Shown piece after piece: positions 25,986-35,895 of a DNA stretch of 64,000 nucleotides; within the stretch, counting starts at the first letter, position 1, and each line of letters begins with the position of its first letter. The translations under genes were made by a program, and so were the position numbers. The stretch spans positions 1 through 64,000 of the forward strand of contig PBSY01000074.1 in the NCBI GenBank assembly GCA_002726915.1, read 5' to 3'. This DNA is from Verrucomicrobiales bacterium (GTDB lineage: Bacteria; Verrucomicrobiota; Verrucomicrobiia; Verrucomicrobiales; DEV007). The notes beneath the pieces were generated by a model. It had not been told where the DNA came from and ran no database searches. It saw nothing but the letters and a program-made list of their open reading frames with translations.

Positions 25986-28900
25986 CTACGCGTGGTATTC
26001 CTGCAATGCCATAACATCCAAATCAGAAGCCCTCAGCGACTTAATCGATCGAATCGCAGCTTCCGCACCCCGCATCGTAGTGATGATGGGCACGCGGTTA
26101 GCCAACGCACCGCTGCGGATCCTCACCTCGTCACGACGCGGTATTCGACCGCTCGGAGTGTTAATGACCATGGCGATCTCACCGTTCTTGACCATGTCGA
26201 GCACGTTGGGTCGCCCTTCAGCCAACTTGTGCAGGGTGGTTACTTCTATCCCAGCTTCCTCAAAGGTTCGCGCGGTGCCGGAGGTGGAGTAAATTTCGAA
26301 CCCAAGTTCGGCAAATTCGCGAGCAAGCGGGATGGAGGCTTCCTTATCACGATCTTTAACACTGAAGAAGATCTTGCCCTCCAACGGCAACTGAGAAGAC
26401 GCGGCCATCTGCGACTTGGCGTAGGCCATGCCGAGGTCTGCATCAATACCCATGACTTCTCCGGTCGATTTCATTTCCGGCCCAAGACTAATGTCGATGC
26501 CAGGGAACTTGGAAAACGGGAAGACGGCTTCCTTCACGGAATAGTGCTCCGGATGAATCGGCTCTGTGAAGCCCATGTCAGCCAACTTTTCGCCAGCCAT
26601 GACTTTTGCTGCCATCTTAGCAAGCGGCACGCCAATAGCCTTGGAAACGAACGGCACGGTCCGAGAAGCCCTTGGGTTCACTTCGATAACATAAAGTTCC
26701 TCATCCTTCACCGCGAACTGAATATTCATGAGGCCATGCACTTTTAGTTCAACAGCGAGGCTTTTTGCTGCCGCAGAAATCTGCGAACGCATGTCATCGC
26801 TTAGCGAGAATGAGGGAATCACGCAGGCACTGTCACCGGAGTGAATGCCTGCTTCTTCGATATGCTCCATAATGGCACCAACCACGGTGGTCTCGCCGTC
26901 AGAGATACAATCCACGTCAACCTCAACAGCGTCCTCGAGGAAGCGATCGACAAGGACAGGGCGCTTAGGACTGACATCGACGGCGTTCTGCATATAAGTC
27001 TTCAACTCCTCATCGTTGTAGACGATCATCATGGCTCGACCACCCAGCACGAAAGACGGACGAACGAGCACGGGGTAACCTATACGACCAGCGATCTCGA
27101 CAGCTTCGTCAGGCGACACCGCCGTGCCGGCCGGAGCCTGTTGAAGGCGCAGTTTGTCGAGTAGGGCAGAGAAAAACTTTCGGTCCTCCGCAAGCTCAAT
27201 ACTCTCGGGCGAAGTGCCAATGATGTTGCAGCCATGGCGCTCAAGGTCTGCAGCAAGGTTGAGTGGAGTCTGACCACCAAACTGGACAATGACGCCCCAG
27301 CACTCCTCCTGCTCATAGATATTGAGCACGTCCTCTAGCGTGAGCGGCTCAAAGTAAAGTTTGTCGCTGGTATCATAGTCGGTCGAGACAGTCTCAGGAT
27401 TAGAGTTCACCATGATGGTCTCGAACCCCAGTTCCTTGAGGGCGAAGGAGGCGTGCACACAACAGTAGTCAAACTCGATCCCCTGACCAATCCGGTTGGG
27501 ACCACCGCCGAGAATCATGACCTTCTTCTTGTCGCCGCCACGGGCTTCGTTCTCGATGCCGTAGGTGGAGTAATAGTAGGGCGTGTAAGCTTCGAACTCT
27601 GCCGCGCATGTATCGACGAGTCGGTATGTTGGAACAACCCCGGCTTCCTTTCGCTTAACGCGGACATCGTCAGGATGGCTGTTAGTCAGCTCAGCGAGCT
27701 GGTGGTCAGAGTATCCAAGTCGCTTGGCGACTCGGAAGTCCATCTTTTCGAGATTGGTCCCGAGTTCTTTCTCAGCTTCGAGAAGATCCTCAATATTTTT
27801 TAAAAACCAGGGATCAATGCCGCTGAGCTTGTGAATCTTCTCAAGCGAGAGGCCAGCTTCAAACGCAAGGCGCAGGAAGAAGATCCGTTCGGCATTCGGA
27901 GTGGCGAGACGCTCGCGGATATAATCAACGTCCGGAGTGCCGTCCTTGCCGTCCATACCAAGGCCAAAACGACCGGTCTCGAGAGATCGGAGTGCTTTCT
28001 GGAGAGACTCCTTGAAGGTTCTTCCGATGGACATGGCCTCGCCCACACTCTTCATCTGAGTGGTGAGGGTCGCATCGGCGTCACGAAACTTCTCGAAGGT
28101 AAATCGTGGGATCTTGACCACACAGTAATCGATCGTGGGCTCAAAGCTGGCCGGAGTCTCACGAGTGATATCATTAGGGATCTCGTCGAGTGTGTAGCCA
28201 ACGGCGAGTTTGGCAGCGATCTTAGCGATGGGGAAACCGGTTGCCTTGGAGGCCAGTGCGGAAGACCGCGACACGCGTGGGTTCATCTCAATGACGATCA
28301 TCCGACCGTCAGCAGGATTCACGGAAAACTGGATATTAGATCCACCAGTCTCGACGCCGATCTCACGAATCACGGCGAAAGACGCATCCCGCATGATCTG
28401 GTATTCCCGATCGGTTAGAGTTTGTGCGGGTGCCACAGTGATGGAGTCACCGGTGTGAACGCCCATCGGGTCAAAGTTCTCGATGGAACAGATCACGACA
28501 CAGTTGTCCGCCTTGTCGCGCATGACCTCAATCTCGTATTCCTTCCAGCCAAGCAAGGACTCTTCAATGAGCACTTCCGTCACCGGCGAAAGGTCGAGGC
28601 CGCGCCGCACGATTGTTTCAAAGTCTTCCCGATTGTAAGCAATGCCGCCACCAGTTCCACCCAGAGTGTAAGCCGGACGAATAATGAGCGGGTAAGTACT
28701 AATCTCCTCGGCGATCTGAAAGCCTTCATCGATGGTGTGAGCAACACCGGAATGAGGCATGTCGAGACCGATTTTCTCCATGGCCTGCTTAAATAGCAAA
28801 CGATCTTCCCCTTTCTCGATCGCATCAGCTTTTGCACCAATCATGCGAACGCCAGACTTTTCAAGGAAGCCGGACCGAAACAACTCCATCGCCGTGTTTA

Positions 28901-29186
28901 GCGCCGTCTGGCCACCGAGAGTCGGAAGTAAGGCGTCGGGTTTCTCTTTTTCGATGATTCGCTCGACCACGCTCGGGGTGATTGGCTCGATGTATGTTTT
29001 CGCTGCAAACTCTGGATCGGTCATGATCGTGGCCGGGTTCGAGTTAACGAGCACCACAATGTATCCTTCCTCTTGCAGTGCCTTACAGGCTTGAACGCCG
29101 GAGGAGTCGAACTCACAGCCCTGTCCGATAACAATGGGCCCTGAACCGATCAGGAGGATTTTCTTAATCGAGTTGTCGCGAGGCAT
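25986..29186 (-). CDS. carB: Carbamoyl phosphate synthase large subunit
   Basis: ATP- and glutamine-dependent (with CarA) carbamoyl phosphate synthesis for pyrimidines and arginine, 1066 residues, full length. Two ATP-grasp halves are present, each starting with a [20 protein letters not shown]-type strand ([11 protein letters not shown] and [11 protein letters not shown]) and carrying the NPRVSRSS and NPRASRTV metal sites. The C-terminal methylglyoxal-synthase-like allosteric domain is present ([14 protein letters not shown]). carA is not adjacent. Long frames on the opposite strand of this gene are antisense shadows. Confidence 0.97.
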   Translation of the reverse strand: MPRDNSIKKILLIGSGPIVIGQGCEFDSSGVQACKALQEEGYIVVLVNSNPATIMTDPEFAAKTYIEPITPSVVERIIEKEKPDALLPTLGGQTALNTAMELFRSGFLEKSGVRMIGAKADAIEKGEDRLLFKQAMEKIGLDMPHSGVAHTIDEGFQIAEEISTYPLIIRPAYTLGGTGGGIAYNREDFETIVRRGLDLSPVTEVLIEESLLGWKEYEIEVMRDKADNCVVICSIENFDPMGVHTGDSITVAPAQTLTDREYQIMRDASFAVIREIGVETGGSNIQFSVNPADGRMIVIEMNPRVSRSSALASKATGFPIAKIAAKLAVGYTLDEIPNDITRETPASFEPTIDYCVVKIPRFTFEKFRDADATLTTQMKSVGEAMSIGRTFKESLQKALRSLETGRFGLGMDGKDGTPDVDYIRERLATPNAERIFFLRLAFEAGLSLEKIHKLSGIDPWFLKNIEDLLEAEKELGTNLEKMDFRVAKRLGYSDHQLAELTNSHPDDVRVKRKEAGVVPTYRLVDTCAAEFEAYTPYYYSTYGIENEARGGDKKKVMILGGGPNRIGQGIEFDYCCVHASFALKELGFETIMVNSNPETVSTDYDTSDKLYFEPLTLEDVLNIYEQEECWGVIVQFGGQTPLNLAADLERHGCNIIGTSPESIELAEDRKFFSALLDKLRLQQAPAGTAVSPDEAVEIAGRIGYPVLVRPSFVLGGRAMMIVYNDEELKTYMQNAVDVSPKRPVLVDRFLEDAVEVDVDCISDGETTVVGAIMEHIEEAGIHSGDSACVIPSFSLSDDMRSQISAAAKSLAVELKVHGLMNIQFAVKDEELYVIEVNPRASRTVPFVSKAIGVPLAKMAAKVMAGEKLADMGFTEPIHPEHYSVKEAVFPFSKFPGIDISLGPEMKSTGEVMGIDADLGMAYAKSQMAASSQLPLEGKIFFSVKDRDKEASIPLAREFAELGFEIYSTSGTARTFEEAGIEVTTLHKLAEGRPNVLDMVKNGEIAMVINTPSGRIPRRDEVRIRSGALANRVPIITTMRGAEAAIRSIKSLRASDLDVMALQEYHA

Positions 29187-29709
29187 CTTTTTTTGGGATC
29201 CAAAAGTTTAGACTTCTTGCATCTGCGGCACCAATTCGCAACGGATGAAAACGCTTTTTTAGCTGGTTTAGCGACGTTTCTTCCAAGATTCCCCGAGAGT
29301 GGCTGAAATTCCGCCTGAAATGGACCTGTTTTCTCGGAAAAAAGTGACCCTCGATCTGTTTGAAGATTCAAACAATCAGAAATCACTGACCATGTTCCGC
29401 CTTTCCCTTCCTCTCGCCGCTCTCTCTGCCGGCTTCTTCAGAAATCCCACAGATCCCGAGATGCTCTTCGTCGATCCAGACCAGTTTGTGCCCATTGTCC
29501 GCATGGAAGTCCCTGCCACAAGCAAGACCACTCCCAGATGCCAAGGCCGGATGAGACGAAATTTCCCTCTAACCAGCAGTAAAATAGTTTGGCAAAGTGA
29601 AATAATTCGCTTCATTGGGAGATAAGGATCATGGTTAAATAGCACCGGTTATCCGGAATAAGCTTATTCTCTGAAACCTACTATTCTACCCCACCCCCAC
29701 CGTTCCACG
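29187..29709. other. Intergenic region between carB and the dynamin-like gene
   Basis: Divergent promoter region of about 520 bases. It contains one doubtful small frame (29392-29625, listed separately) and an overlapping antisense frame. No RNA or strong hairpin was recognised. Confidence 0.35.
29392..29625 (+). CDS. Doubtful small exported protein
   Basis: Frame of 77 codons. Its beginning reads like a short signal peptide (MFRLSLPLAALSAG) and its third codon positions are rich in C/G, as in the real genes here. No Shine-Dalgarno sequence is visible and no family is recognised. It may be a remnant. An antisense frame with a hydrophobic segment overlaps it, and at most one is real. Confidence 0.22.
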   Translation: MFRLSLPLAALSAGFFRNPTDPEMLFVDPDQFVPIVRMEVPATSKTTPRCQGRMRRNFPLTSSKIVWQSEIIRFIGR

Positions 29710-31476
29710 TTGTCCGAAGCATCCACAGATCTGCTTGGAAAAAACTACTTCCAGACTCGGGAGAAGCTGGCTGGAGCTATTAAGGCGCTCAAAGTCATGG
29801 GCAAGGACAGTGGCATCGATCCAGGTCGCCTCGCACTGCTCGACAACCTCATGGCGAATCTGGAGGATCCGTTCCTATTTGTGGTCGTCGGAGAAGTCAA
29901 CGCTGGCAAGTCGACGCTGCTGAATTCCCTTTTTGGCGAGGACTTCTGCGAATCCGACGTCGTCCCGACCACGGAGCGAATCGCATTCTTCAAATACGGG
30001 GAAGAAGCTCACGATTTCGACTTTTCAAAAGACATCGTCGAGATCTTCCGACCAAATGCTTTTCTGCGTGACTTCAATATTGTCGACACGCCCGGAACCA
30101 ACTCGATTGAATCCGAACATCAGCAAATAACGGAGCAATTCCTGCCAATGGCAGATCTCGCCCTGTTTGTTTTTTCAGTCACGAATCCCTGGGGTGCGAC
30201 GACTTGGGATTTCCTCGACCGTATTCATCACCAGTGGAAGAAAAAGATCGTCTTTATTCTCCAGCAGTGCGACCTGCGAACCGAAGAAGAGGTCGCTGCC
30301 ATTCTTGAGCACCTGCAGAAGACAGCGCATCATCGCTTCGGACAGCACTTCCCCACTTTCGCCATTTCCGCTAAGCAAGCCTTTTTAGCCAAGACATCGG
30401 AGTCCGGTAATGATGAGTTGGCCGCAGCCAGCAAGATCCAAGGCCTCGAGGGCTACATTTCCGGTGTGGTTGAATCCTCGGAACCTCGCCTCGTCAAGCT
30501 CGTCCACGCTTGGCGCGCTGCCTGCTATGTGTTGGGCGAAGTAAAGGACCGCCTTGGTGCCGCCGCTGAAATTATTCGGGCGGACAACGAACTACTTAGC
30601 GAGCTGGAACCCGCCAGTCAGGTTCAGCAAAAGCGAACCCTTAAAAAGTGCGAGCCTCTCTTTGAAGCATTTGACCAGAGCTTTATGGCCGCCGGCCTTC
30701 AGGCCGAACCTCTCCTGGACGCGGAGGTTCGAATTATCTCCGCCCTCGTTCCAAAAAAGAGCGCGGCCGAAGAAATTGAAGGACTGATTTTTGCGACGAC
30801 GATGAAAGCCGTGCACCGCAGTGTTGGTGCCGGAGCCAACGCCATCCAAGAAGACGTGCAGCACCTTTGGGAACGAGTTTCGCAAGAAATGCGCGATGCC
30901 TTCAAACTGGAACTAAGCGTTGGCGAAGATGGCGACCCCAACTGGAAAGAATCCCATGCGAGGATTGGCGAGGGAGTCGCCACCGCGACACAACAAGCGC
31001 TACGCGAACTCCACCTCAAGGATGAACTGGCTCGCCTCTTTATGAGGCGCAGCAAGATCATATGGGGAGCCATTTTCACCGCTATACTTTTCATACTTGC
31101 TGGTGTGATTCTATCGATGCTCCAAATCAATCCATGGAACGCAATTGCCTTCGGTGTCGCTGGTGGGTGCCTAGCCCTTGGGGCGGTAGCCGGAGCCTCC
31201 TCGGTTCGGAAGATCCGTGGCTACTACATGGGTGTGCTGAAGAAACATCGAGGCATGGTTGCCCAGAAACAACGTGATGCGTTCACCAAGGGTACATCAG
31301 AATTCTACAAAGACTTCGTAGCCCTCTTCAACCCGCTGCGCAGCGTCTGTCAGGAGCATCGCGACAAGTATGAACCCCAGCTCAAGGTGATTCGTGAAAC
31401 AGAGAAATCACTGGCTCAGCTGGAACAAATCCTCGCTCCCGTAGAGAAAGCTCTCAGCGCCAAGAAAAAAAGATAA
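29710..31476 (+). CDS. Dynamin-family GTPase with C-terminal membrane hairpin
   Basis: Bacterial dynamin-like protein of 588 residues. G1 is GEVNAGKST (residues 61-69), G3 is DTPGTNS, and the G4 site reads QQCDLR in place of TKxD. A long helical middle follows, then two closely spaced hydrophobic segments (about residues 440-490: AIFTAILFILAGVILSML and IAFGVAGGCLALGAVAG) that would insert in the membrane, then a helical tail. Homologues are thought to remodel or repair membranes. The start used is TTG; no ATG in a good position lies before the G domain. It converges with gmhA. Confidence 0.85.
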   Translation: MSEASTDLLGKNYFQTREKLAGAIKALKVMGKDSGIDPGRLALLDNLMANLEDPFLFVVVGEVNAGKSTLLNSLFGEDFCESDVVPTTERIAFFKYGEEAHDFDFSKDIVEIFRPNAFLRDFNIVDTPGTNSIESEHQQITEQFLPMADLALFVFSVTNPWGATTWDFLDRIHHQWKKKIVFILQQCDLRTEEEVAAILEHLQKTAHHRFGQHFPTFAISAKQAFLAKTSESGNDELAAASKIQGLEGYISGVVESSEPRLVKLVHAWRAACYVLGEVKDRLGAAAEIIRADNELLSELEPASQVQQKRTLKKCEPLFEAFDQSFMAAGLQAEPLLDAEVRIISALVPKKSAAEEIEGLIFATTMKAVHRSVGAGANAIQEDVQHLWERVSQEMRDAFKLELSVGEDGDPNWKESHARIGEGVATATQQALRELHLKDELARLFMRRSKIIWGAIFTAILFILAGVILSMLQINPWNAIAFGVAGGCLALGAVAGASSVRKIRGYYMGVLKKHRGMVAQKQRDAFTKGTSEFYKDFVALFNPLRSVCQEHRDKYEPQLKVIRETEKSLAQLEQILAPVEKALSAKKKR

Positions 31477-31513
31477 GCGGATCGCGAATAGAGCAATCCA
31501 GCAGTGGCGGCAT

Positions 31514-32107
31514 TCAAACGGACTGTGAAGGCTGATCCACAAATGCTTTTTCAGCGATGTCACAGATAAGGTGTCCGGCAATGAGATGGCATTCCTGAAC
31601 CCTTGCCGTGATATGGGAAGGAACTGCAAGAAGACAATCGGCTATATCCCCACACTTACCGCCACTTTGACCGGTGAAAGCGAAAGTCTTTATTCCTAAA
31701 CTTTTTGCGAATTCTAGCCCGCGAATCACGTTGCCACTGTTACCTGATGTGGAAATTCCAACGGCGATATCGTTCTTGTCGCAAAGGGCTTCTATCTGGC
31801 GGGCGTAGATAGCTTCATAACCGAAATCGTTGGCGCAGGCCGTAATAATTGAGGTGTCTGTAGTGAAAGCCATCGAGGGAAGACCCTTTCGGTTTTCCAC
31901 AAAACGCACCACGAACTCAGCTGCAAAATGCTGTGCATCTGCTGCGCTACCCCCGTTGCCGAAGAAGCAGATCTTGCCACCCCGCCGGAGGCACTCAACC
32001 ACCTCGACACCCATCTCATCAATCGCATCGGAGCAGGCCTCTTCGAACTTGGCCACGGTGACAGTGTGCTCGGCAATAGTCTGATGAATCAATTCACTGG
32101 ATGACAT
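31514..32107 (-). CDS. gmhA: Phosphoheptose isomerase (SIS domain)
   Basis: Converts sedoheptulose 7-phosphate to D-glycero-D-manno-heptose 7-phosphate, the first step of ADP-heptose synthesis for LPS core, 197 residues. SIS-fold motifs are FFGNGGSAADAQHFAAE (about residues 49-65, with the zinc/active-site His and Glu), GISTSGNSGN and the C-terminal ECHLIAGHLICD. It follows the heptose kinase gene with a 20-base gap on the same strand, so the two act in sequence in one operon. Confidence 0.92.
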   Translation of the reverse strand: MSSSELIHQTIAEHTVTVAKFEEACSDAIDEMGVEVVECLRRGGKICFFGNGGSAADAQHFAAEFVVRFVENRKGLPSMAFTTDTSIITACANDFGYEAIYARQIEALCDKNDIAVGISTSGNSGNVIRGLEFAKSLGIKTFAFTGQSGGKCGDIADCLLAVPSHITARVQECHLIAGHLICDIAEKAFVDQPSQSV

Positions 32108-32127
32108 GGATCAACGGTATTAAGAGA

Positions 32128-33165
32128 TTATAAGGCGACAGGAACACCAGCAGGAAATTCGTCTTTCATGGCTACCAGCAGCTCCTCTCTCCCGATAGGT
32201 GTCGTACCCAACTTTCCCACTACGATGCTGCTGGCGAAGTTTGAAATCTGAGCGGCAACGACAGGATTGAGGCCAGCACAAAGACCCAGCGTGTAGATCG
32301 CGATAGCTGTGTCTCCAGCACCAGACACATCAAACACCTCCCTCGCCTTCGCCTCAATATGCACAGGCTCACTACCTTCAATAAAAACAAGCATGCCCTG
32401 CTCACCGAGGGTCAGGAGCACTTGCTGACAAGCCCAGCGGTCTAGTAGTGATCGCCCAACGGCAAGTAAAGGGGCGTCCTGCATGGGATCGACTGCTTCG
32501 TCACGATTATTATCTTCAACGCCAGCACAGGCAAAAGCTTCAGAACGATTCGGTTTTAACGCAGTGACTCCTTTCCATTCGATCAGATTGCCCGGCTTCG
32601 GATCAACCGTTACAACGACGTCATGCTTGCCGGCAAGTGCGAGAATGCCACTAACCAACCTCTGGGTAATGAGACCCTTCCCGTAATCTTCAATGATGAT
32701 GCCATCCAAGTTAGGCAGAATCGGCTCCACTTTGCTAAGCAGTTCTGCGACTTGCTCCGGGCTCGTGGTGCGACGCTTCTCGCGATCGATTCTGACGACC
32801 TGTTGGTGACGAGCCACCACGCGGGTTTTAGTGATAGTAGGGTAATCAGCGCTCTGGATGCAGCATCCGACGCCGATACCACATTCTGCCAACGTTTCGG
32901 TGAGCAGACTCCCATTCGCATCCTGACCAAATAATCCGGCCAACTCGAGCGATGTCTCAAAGGGAGTCATGTTTCGGGCTACGTTAGCCGCGCCGCCGGG
33001 GTAGCGTGATTCACGCTGCACCTCCACGACGGGGACTGGGGCCTCAGGTGAGATGCGCGACACGCTGCCCCAGATAAACCAGTCCAGCATAACGTCACCG
33101 ACTACGAGAATGCGCTGCTTCGAAAAGCGCTCAAGCAAAGCTTTCGGTGAGATTGTTTCTCCCAT
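32128..33165 (-). CDS. hldE1: D-glycero-beta-D-manno-heptose-7-phosphate kinase
   Basis: PfkB/ribokinase-type kinase, about 345 residues, that phosphorylates heptose 7-phosphate at C1. Only the kinase (RfaE1) half is present; the nucleotidyltransferase half must be elsewhere. Motifs are GDVMLDWFIWG near residue 24, YPGGAANVARN, and the C-terminal VFDVSGAGDTAIAIY with the catalytic Asp. The start at 33165 (MGETISPKALL) replaces a longer frame whose first 17 residues are not conserved. It is followed by gmhA and preceded by the NusG paralogue. Confidence 0.93.
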   Translation of the reverse strand: MGETISPKALLERFSKQRILVVGDVMLDWFIWGSVSRISPEAPVPVVEVQRESRYPGGAANVARNMTPFETSLELAGLFGQDANGSLLTETLAECGIGVGCCIQSADYPTITKTRVVARHQQVVRIDREKRRTTSPEQVAELLSKVEPILPNLDGIIIEDYGKGLITQRLVSGILALAGKHDVVVTVDPKPGNLIEWKGVTALKPNRSEAFACAGVEDNNRDEAVDPMQDAPLLAVGRSLLDRWACQQVLLTLGEQGMLVFIEGSEPVHIEAKAREVFDVSGAGDTAIAIYTLGLCAGLNPVVAAQISNFASSIVVGKLGTTPIGREELLVAMKDEFPAGVPVAL

Positions 33166-33240
33166 ATTTGGTGCCAAGCTACGACTTCTGAAGAGTGAAT
33201 GCAACCGCCGAGGCATCAGGATCCAACGGACAAAGTTCGA

Positions 33241-33801
33241 TTATAACCTTCGGATTCCATGCCTAATTTCCCCCGGACGGGTAACCGACTTTAATGATAC
33301 TTCGGCTTCTCTTTCCTGTCCCAGCCATTCAAGCAGCACCTTGATCCGGTTCTGGCCGCAAACCAATTGCGTCACGATCGTTTTGAGGCCCGCCATGGGA
33401 CCTTCTGTCAAGACCACATCGTCTCCTTCGGAGATATTGGGCTCGATCACGCGGATCTCATTTTCTTTTTCAGGAAACTCCTGCTTCAATTCATGGATAT
33501 AAACATCCGAAATCTGAGGGTAATGATCGGCAAAACGAAGCACCCCGGTGACGCTCGTAGTAGCATTAACGGCCCGAAGTTCCTGAGTCAGACTAAACTT
33601 TGCAAACAAGTAACCAGGAAAAAGGGCCTCAACGAACCAGACCTTGCCGCGTTGAGTCGATTTCTCAAAGCGAATGCGAGGGCAAAACACCTCGTCAAGG
33701 TTTGCAAAACCCTGCAGGTGACGGGCCGCTAAATACTCACTTTTTGGCTTCGTTCGAACGCAATACCAGCCATTTTCGGGCTGCTCAACGGGTTCCGGCA
33801 T
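33241..33801 (-). CDS. NusG-family specialised antiterminator (RfaH/UpxY-like)
   Basis: Transcription elongation factor paralogue of 186 residues. The NGN domain begins WYCVRTKPKSEYLAARHL and contains ALFPGYLFAKF, the strand that contacts the RNA polymerase clamp. The C-terminal KOW-like part includes ISEGDDVVLTEGPMAGLKT. Housekeeping NusG is usually beside secE/rplK, which are absent here. Placement upstream of hldE1 and gmhA and divergent from an MsbA-type exporter points to a specialised role in transcribing LPS or polysaccharide operons, as RfaH and UpxY have in other phyla. Confidence 0.85.
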   Translation of the reverse strand: MPEPVEQPENGWYCVRTKPKSEYLAARHLQGFANLDEVFCPRIRFEKSTQRGKVWFVEALFPGYLFAKFSLTQELRAVNATTSVTGVLRFADHYPQISDVYIHELKQEFPEKENEIRVIEPNISEGDDVVLTEGPMAGLKTIVTQLVCGQNRIKVLLEWLGQEREAEVSLKSVTRPGEIRHGIRRL

Positions 33802-33965
33802 AATTTAAAATTACATTAGAGTCACGGGGAAGCCTACTCCGAGTCAGATGGGATGAAAGATTGTTTTAACTTCTGGCGACAGATTTCGTAAACCTTGAAT
33901 TCTTGCGCAAACGGGGATTTTCCTTTACCAATCCCCGTCGGCAGGCTCCTGTCGAATCAACCAAA

Positions 33966-35843
33966 ATGCCCAAAAACCCAGAAAAGCAGGCTCCCATTCG
34001 GGCGATTGATATCGCCACAGCCTCTCCTGATGAGCTGGCGGAACAGCGCAAAGCGGTCTTTCGCCGCCTCCTTGGCTATATCCTGCCCTACCGCAGCCGC
34101 CTTGCGTGGGGGATCTTCTTTGGGATCCTCGCCGGTGCGGTGAACGGATTTCTCGTTCTGGTCATCCGCGTGGTGCTGGAGGTGGTCGACACTTCGGAAA
34201 AAGTTGCCGAAGCTTACTATCCTTTCGAAGGGATGCCGATTTTCAGCGATTTCGCGATTCGACCCCCAGCGACCGATAACCCTTGGACCTTCGTGGCAGC
34301 GGTTTGCCTCAGCATCCCAGTGCTGCTCCTCCTTCGCGGTATCTTTCACTACCTTCATGCTTACTGCATGTTGTGGATCAATATGAAGGTACTCTACCGC
34401 CTGCGGGATGAATCTTTCAGTGGCCTCATCCAGCAATCCCTCTCCTTCTTTAACAAGGTAAAGCAGGGCGAACTGATCCAAACTGTCGCCAACCAAACTC
34501 GTACGACAGCCGACGCGAGCAGCCAACTTCTCAGCGGAATCATCCAGCACCCCACTGGAATCCTTGCCATTGTCGTAATGATCGCCTTAATCGATCCACT
34601 CTATACTTTTGGTGCACTCGTGGTATTTCCCATCTGCATTCTTCCAGTCGTCATGGTCAGCCGAAAAGTGCGGAAAGCAGGCGGACGCGAAGAAAAAGAA
34701 TCCGAGGGACTCATGGTCACGCTCCACGAGAGCTTCAGTGGCATCCGCCTCGTCAAAGCCCACGGACGAGAAGATTACCAGAGTAAGCGTTTCAACGTTG
34801 GTAATAAGCAGATCACCAAATTTATTATTCGCTGGAGAAAAGCGATGGAGATTTCAAGCCCCTCTGTAGAAATTGTCGCTTCCTTGGGAATCTGTGTCGG
34901 GCTCATTTACGCCTGGCTAACCGACGTTCAACCAAAGGATTTTATGGCCGTAAACCTTGGTTTAATCAGCCTCTATCCGCACGCCAAAGCACTGAGCCGA
35001 ATCCAGATTCAAGTTCAGAAGTGCTTCGTCGCCGCTCTCAAGGTTTTCGCCTACATCGATGCTGAACCTGAGGTAAAAGACAAAGCCGATGCTGCCGAAT
35101 TAAAAGATTGCAGGGGCAACATTGAACTCGATGAAGTCTCTTTCGCCTACATCGAAGATCGTGCCGCTCTCAAAAGCGTTTCGCTAAGATTCGAAGCCGG
35201 CAAACGCTACGCCCTTGTTGGACAAAGTGGTTCCGGCAAGTCAACTATCCTGTCGCTAATGATGCGTTTTTACGATACCGACTCTGGTGCCGTCAAAATC
35301 GACGGTCATAACATTCGCGATTACACCCAGTCTTCCCTGCGGGATCAAATTGGACTGGTCAGTCAGGACACTTTCCTTTTTCACGATACGATCGAAAACA
35401 ATATTCGTTATGGCCGACTGGATGCCAACGATGAAGAAGTCCGCGAAGCAGCTCGCCTCGCTCACGCTGAGGAATTCATCGTCGATCAAGTCAACGGTTA
35501 CGAATCGGTCATAGGCGACAAGGGCTGCAACCTATCCGGCGGCCAACAGCAACGGCTCTCTATCGCACGCGCAATTCTGCGTGATGCCCCGATCCTTTTT
35601 CTTGATGAAGCGACCTCTGCCCTCGACTCGGAATCAGAAAAAGCAATTCAGAAGGCCATCGAGGAACTCGCGCGCGGTAAAACCGTCATCGCTATCGCGC
35701 ACCGACTCTCTACAGTACTCGACTCACACGAGATCGTGGTAATGAAAGATGGTGGCATTCTCGACGTTGCCCCTCACGACGTTCTTCTAGAACGCTGCGA
35801 AGAATACCAACGACTTTATCGAATCCAGTTCGCCGAGGATTGA
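33966..35843 (+). CDS. msbA: MsbA-type ABC exporter (ATP-binding/permease)
   Basis: Half-transporter of 625 residues that probably flips lipid A-core across the inner membrane. The N-terminal six-helix domain spans about residues 40-350. The ATPase domain has Walker A VGQSGSGKST, Q-loop SQDTFLF, signature NLSGGQQQRLSIARA, Walker B ILFLDEATSALD and switch IAHRLST. ATG 33966 is chosen over an upstream TTG. It diverges from the NusG-like gene, and the neighbouring heptose genes favour an LPS substrate over a drug exporter. Confidence 0.88.
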   Translation: MPKNPEKQAPIRAIDIATASPDELAEQRKAVFRRLLGYILPYRSRLAWGIFFGILAGAVNGFLVLVIRVVLEVVDTSEKVAEAYYPFEGMPIFSDFAIRPPATDNPWTFVAAVCLSIPVLLLLRGIFHYLHAYCMLWINMKVLYRLRDESFSGLIQQSLSFFNKVKQGELIQTVANQTRTTADASSQLLSGIIQHPTGILAIVVMIALIDPLYTFGALVVFPICILPVVMVSRKVRKAGGREEKESEGLMVTLHESFSGIRLVKAHGREDYQSKRFNVGNKQITKFIIRWRKAMEISSPSVEIVASLGICVGLIYAWLTDVQPKDFMAVNLGLISLYPHAKALSRIQIQVQKCFVAALKVFAYIDAEPEVKDKADAAELKDCRGNIELDEVSFAYIEDRAALKSVSLRFEAGKRYALVGQSGSGKSTILSLMMRFYDTDSGAVKIDGHNIRDYTQSSLRDQIGLVSQDTFLFHDTIENNIRYGRLDANDEEVREAARLAHAEEFIVDQVNGYESVIGDKGCNLSGGQQQRLSIARAILRDAPILFLDEATSALDSESEKAIQKAIEELARGKTVIAIAHRLSTVLDSHEIVVMKDGGILDVAPHDVLLERCEEYQRLYRIQFAED

Positions 35844-35895
35844 TTCTACCTGTAATCCTTTTGCGGTGCTACCCATTACGGTTATAATCAGCACC

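Noticed and set aside
25992-26747. Open frame of 251 codons on the plus strand inside carB
   Set aside because: It is antisense to the strongly supported carB gene, has no recognisable motifs, and is one of several long shadow frames there.
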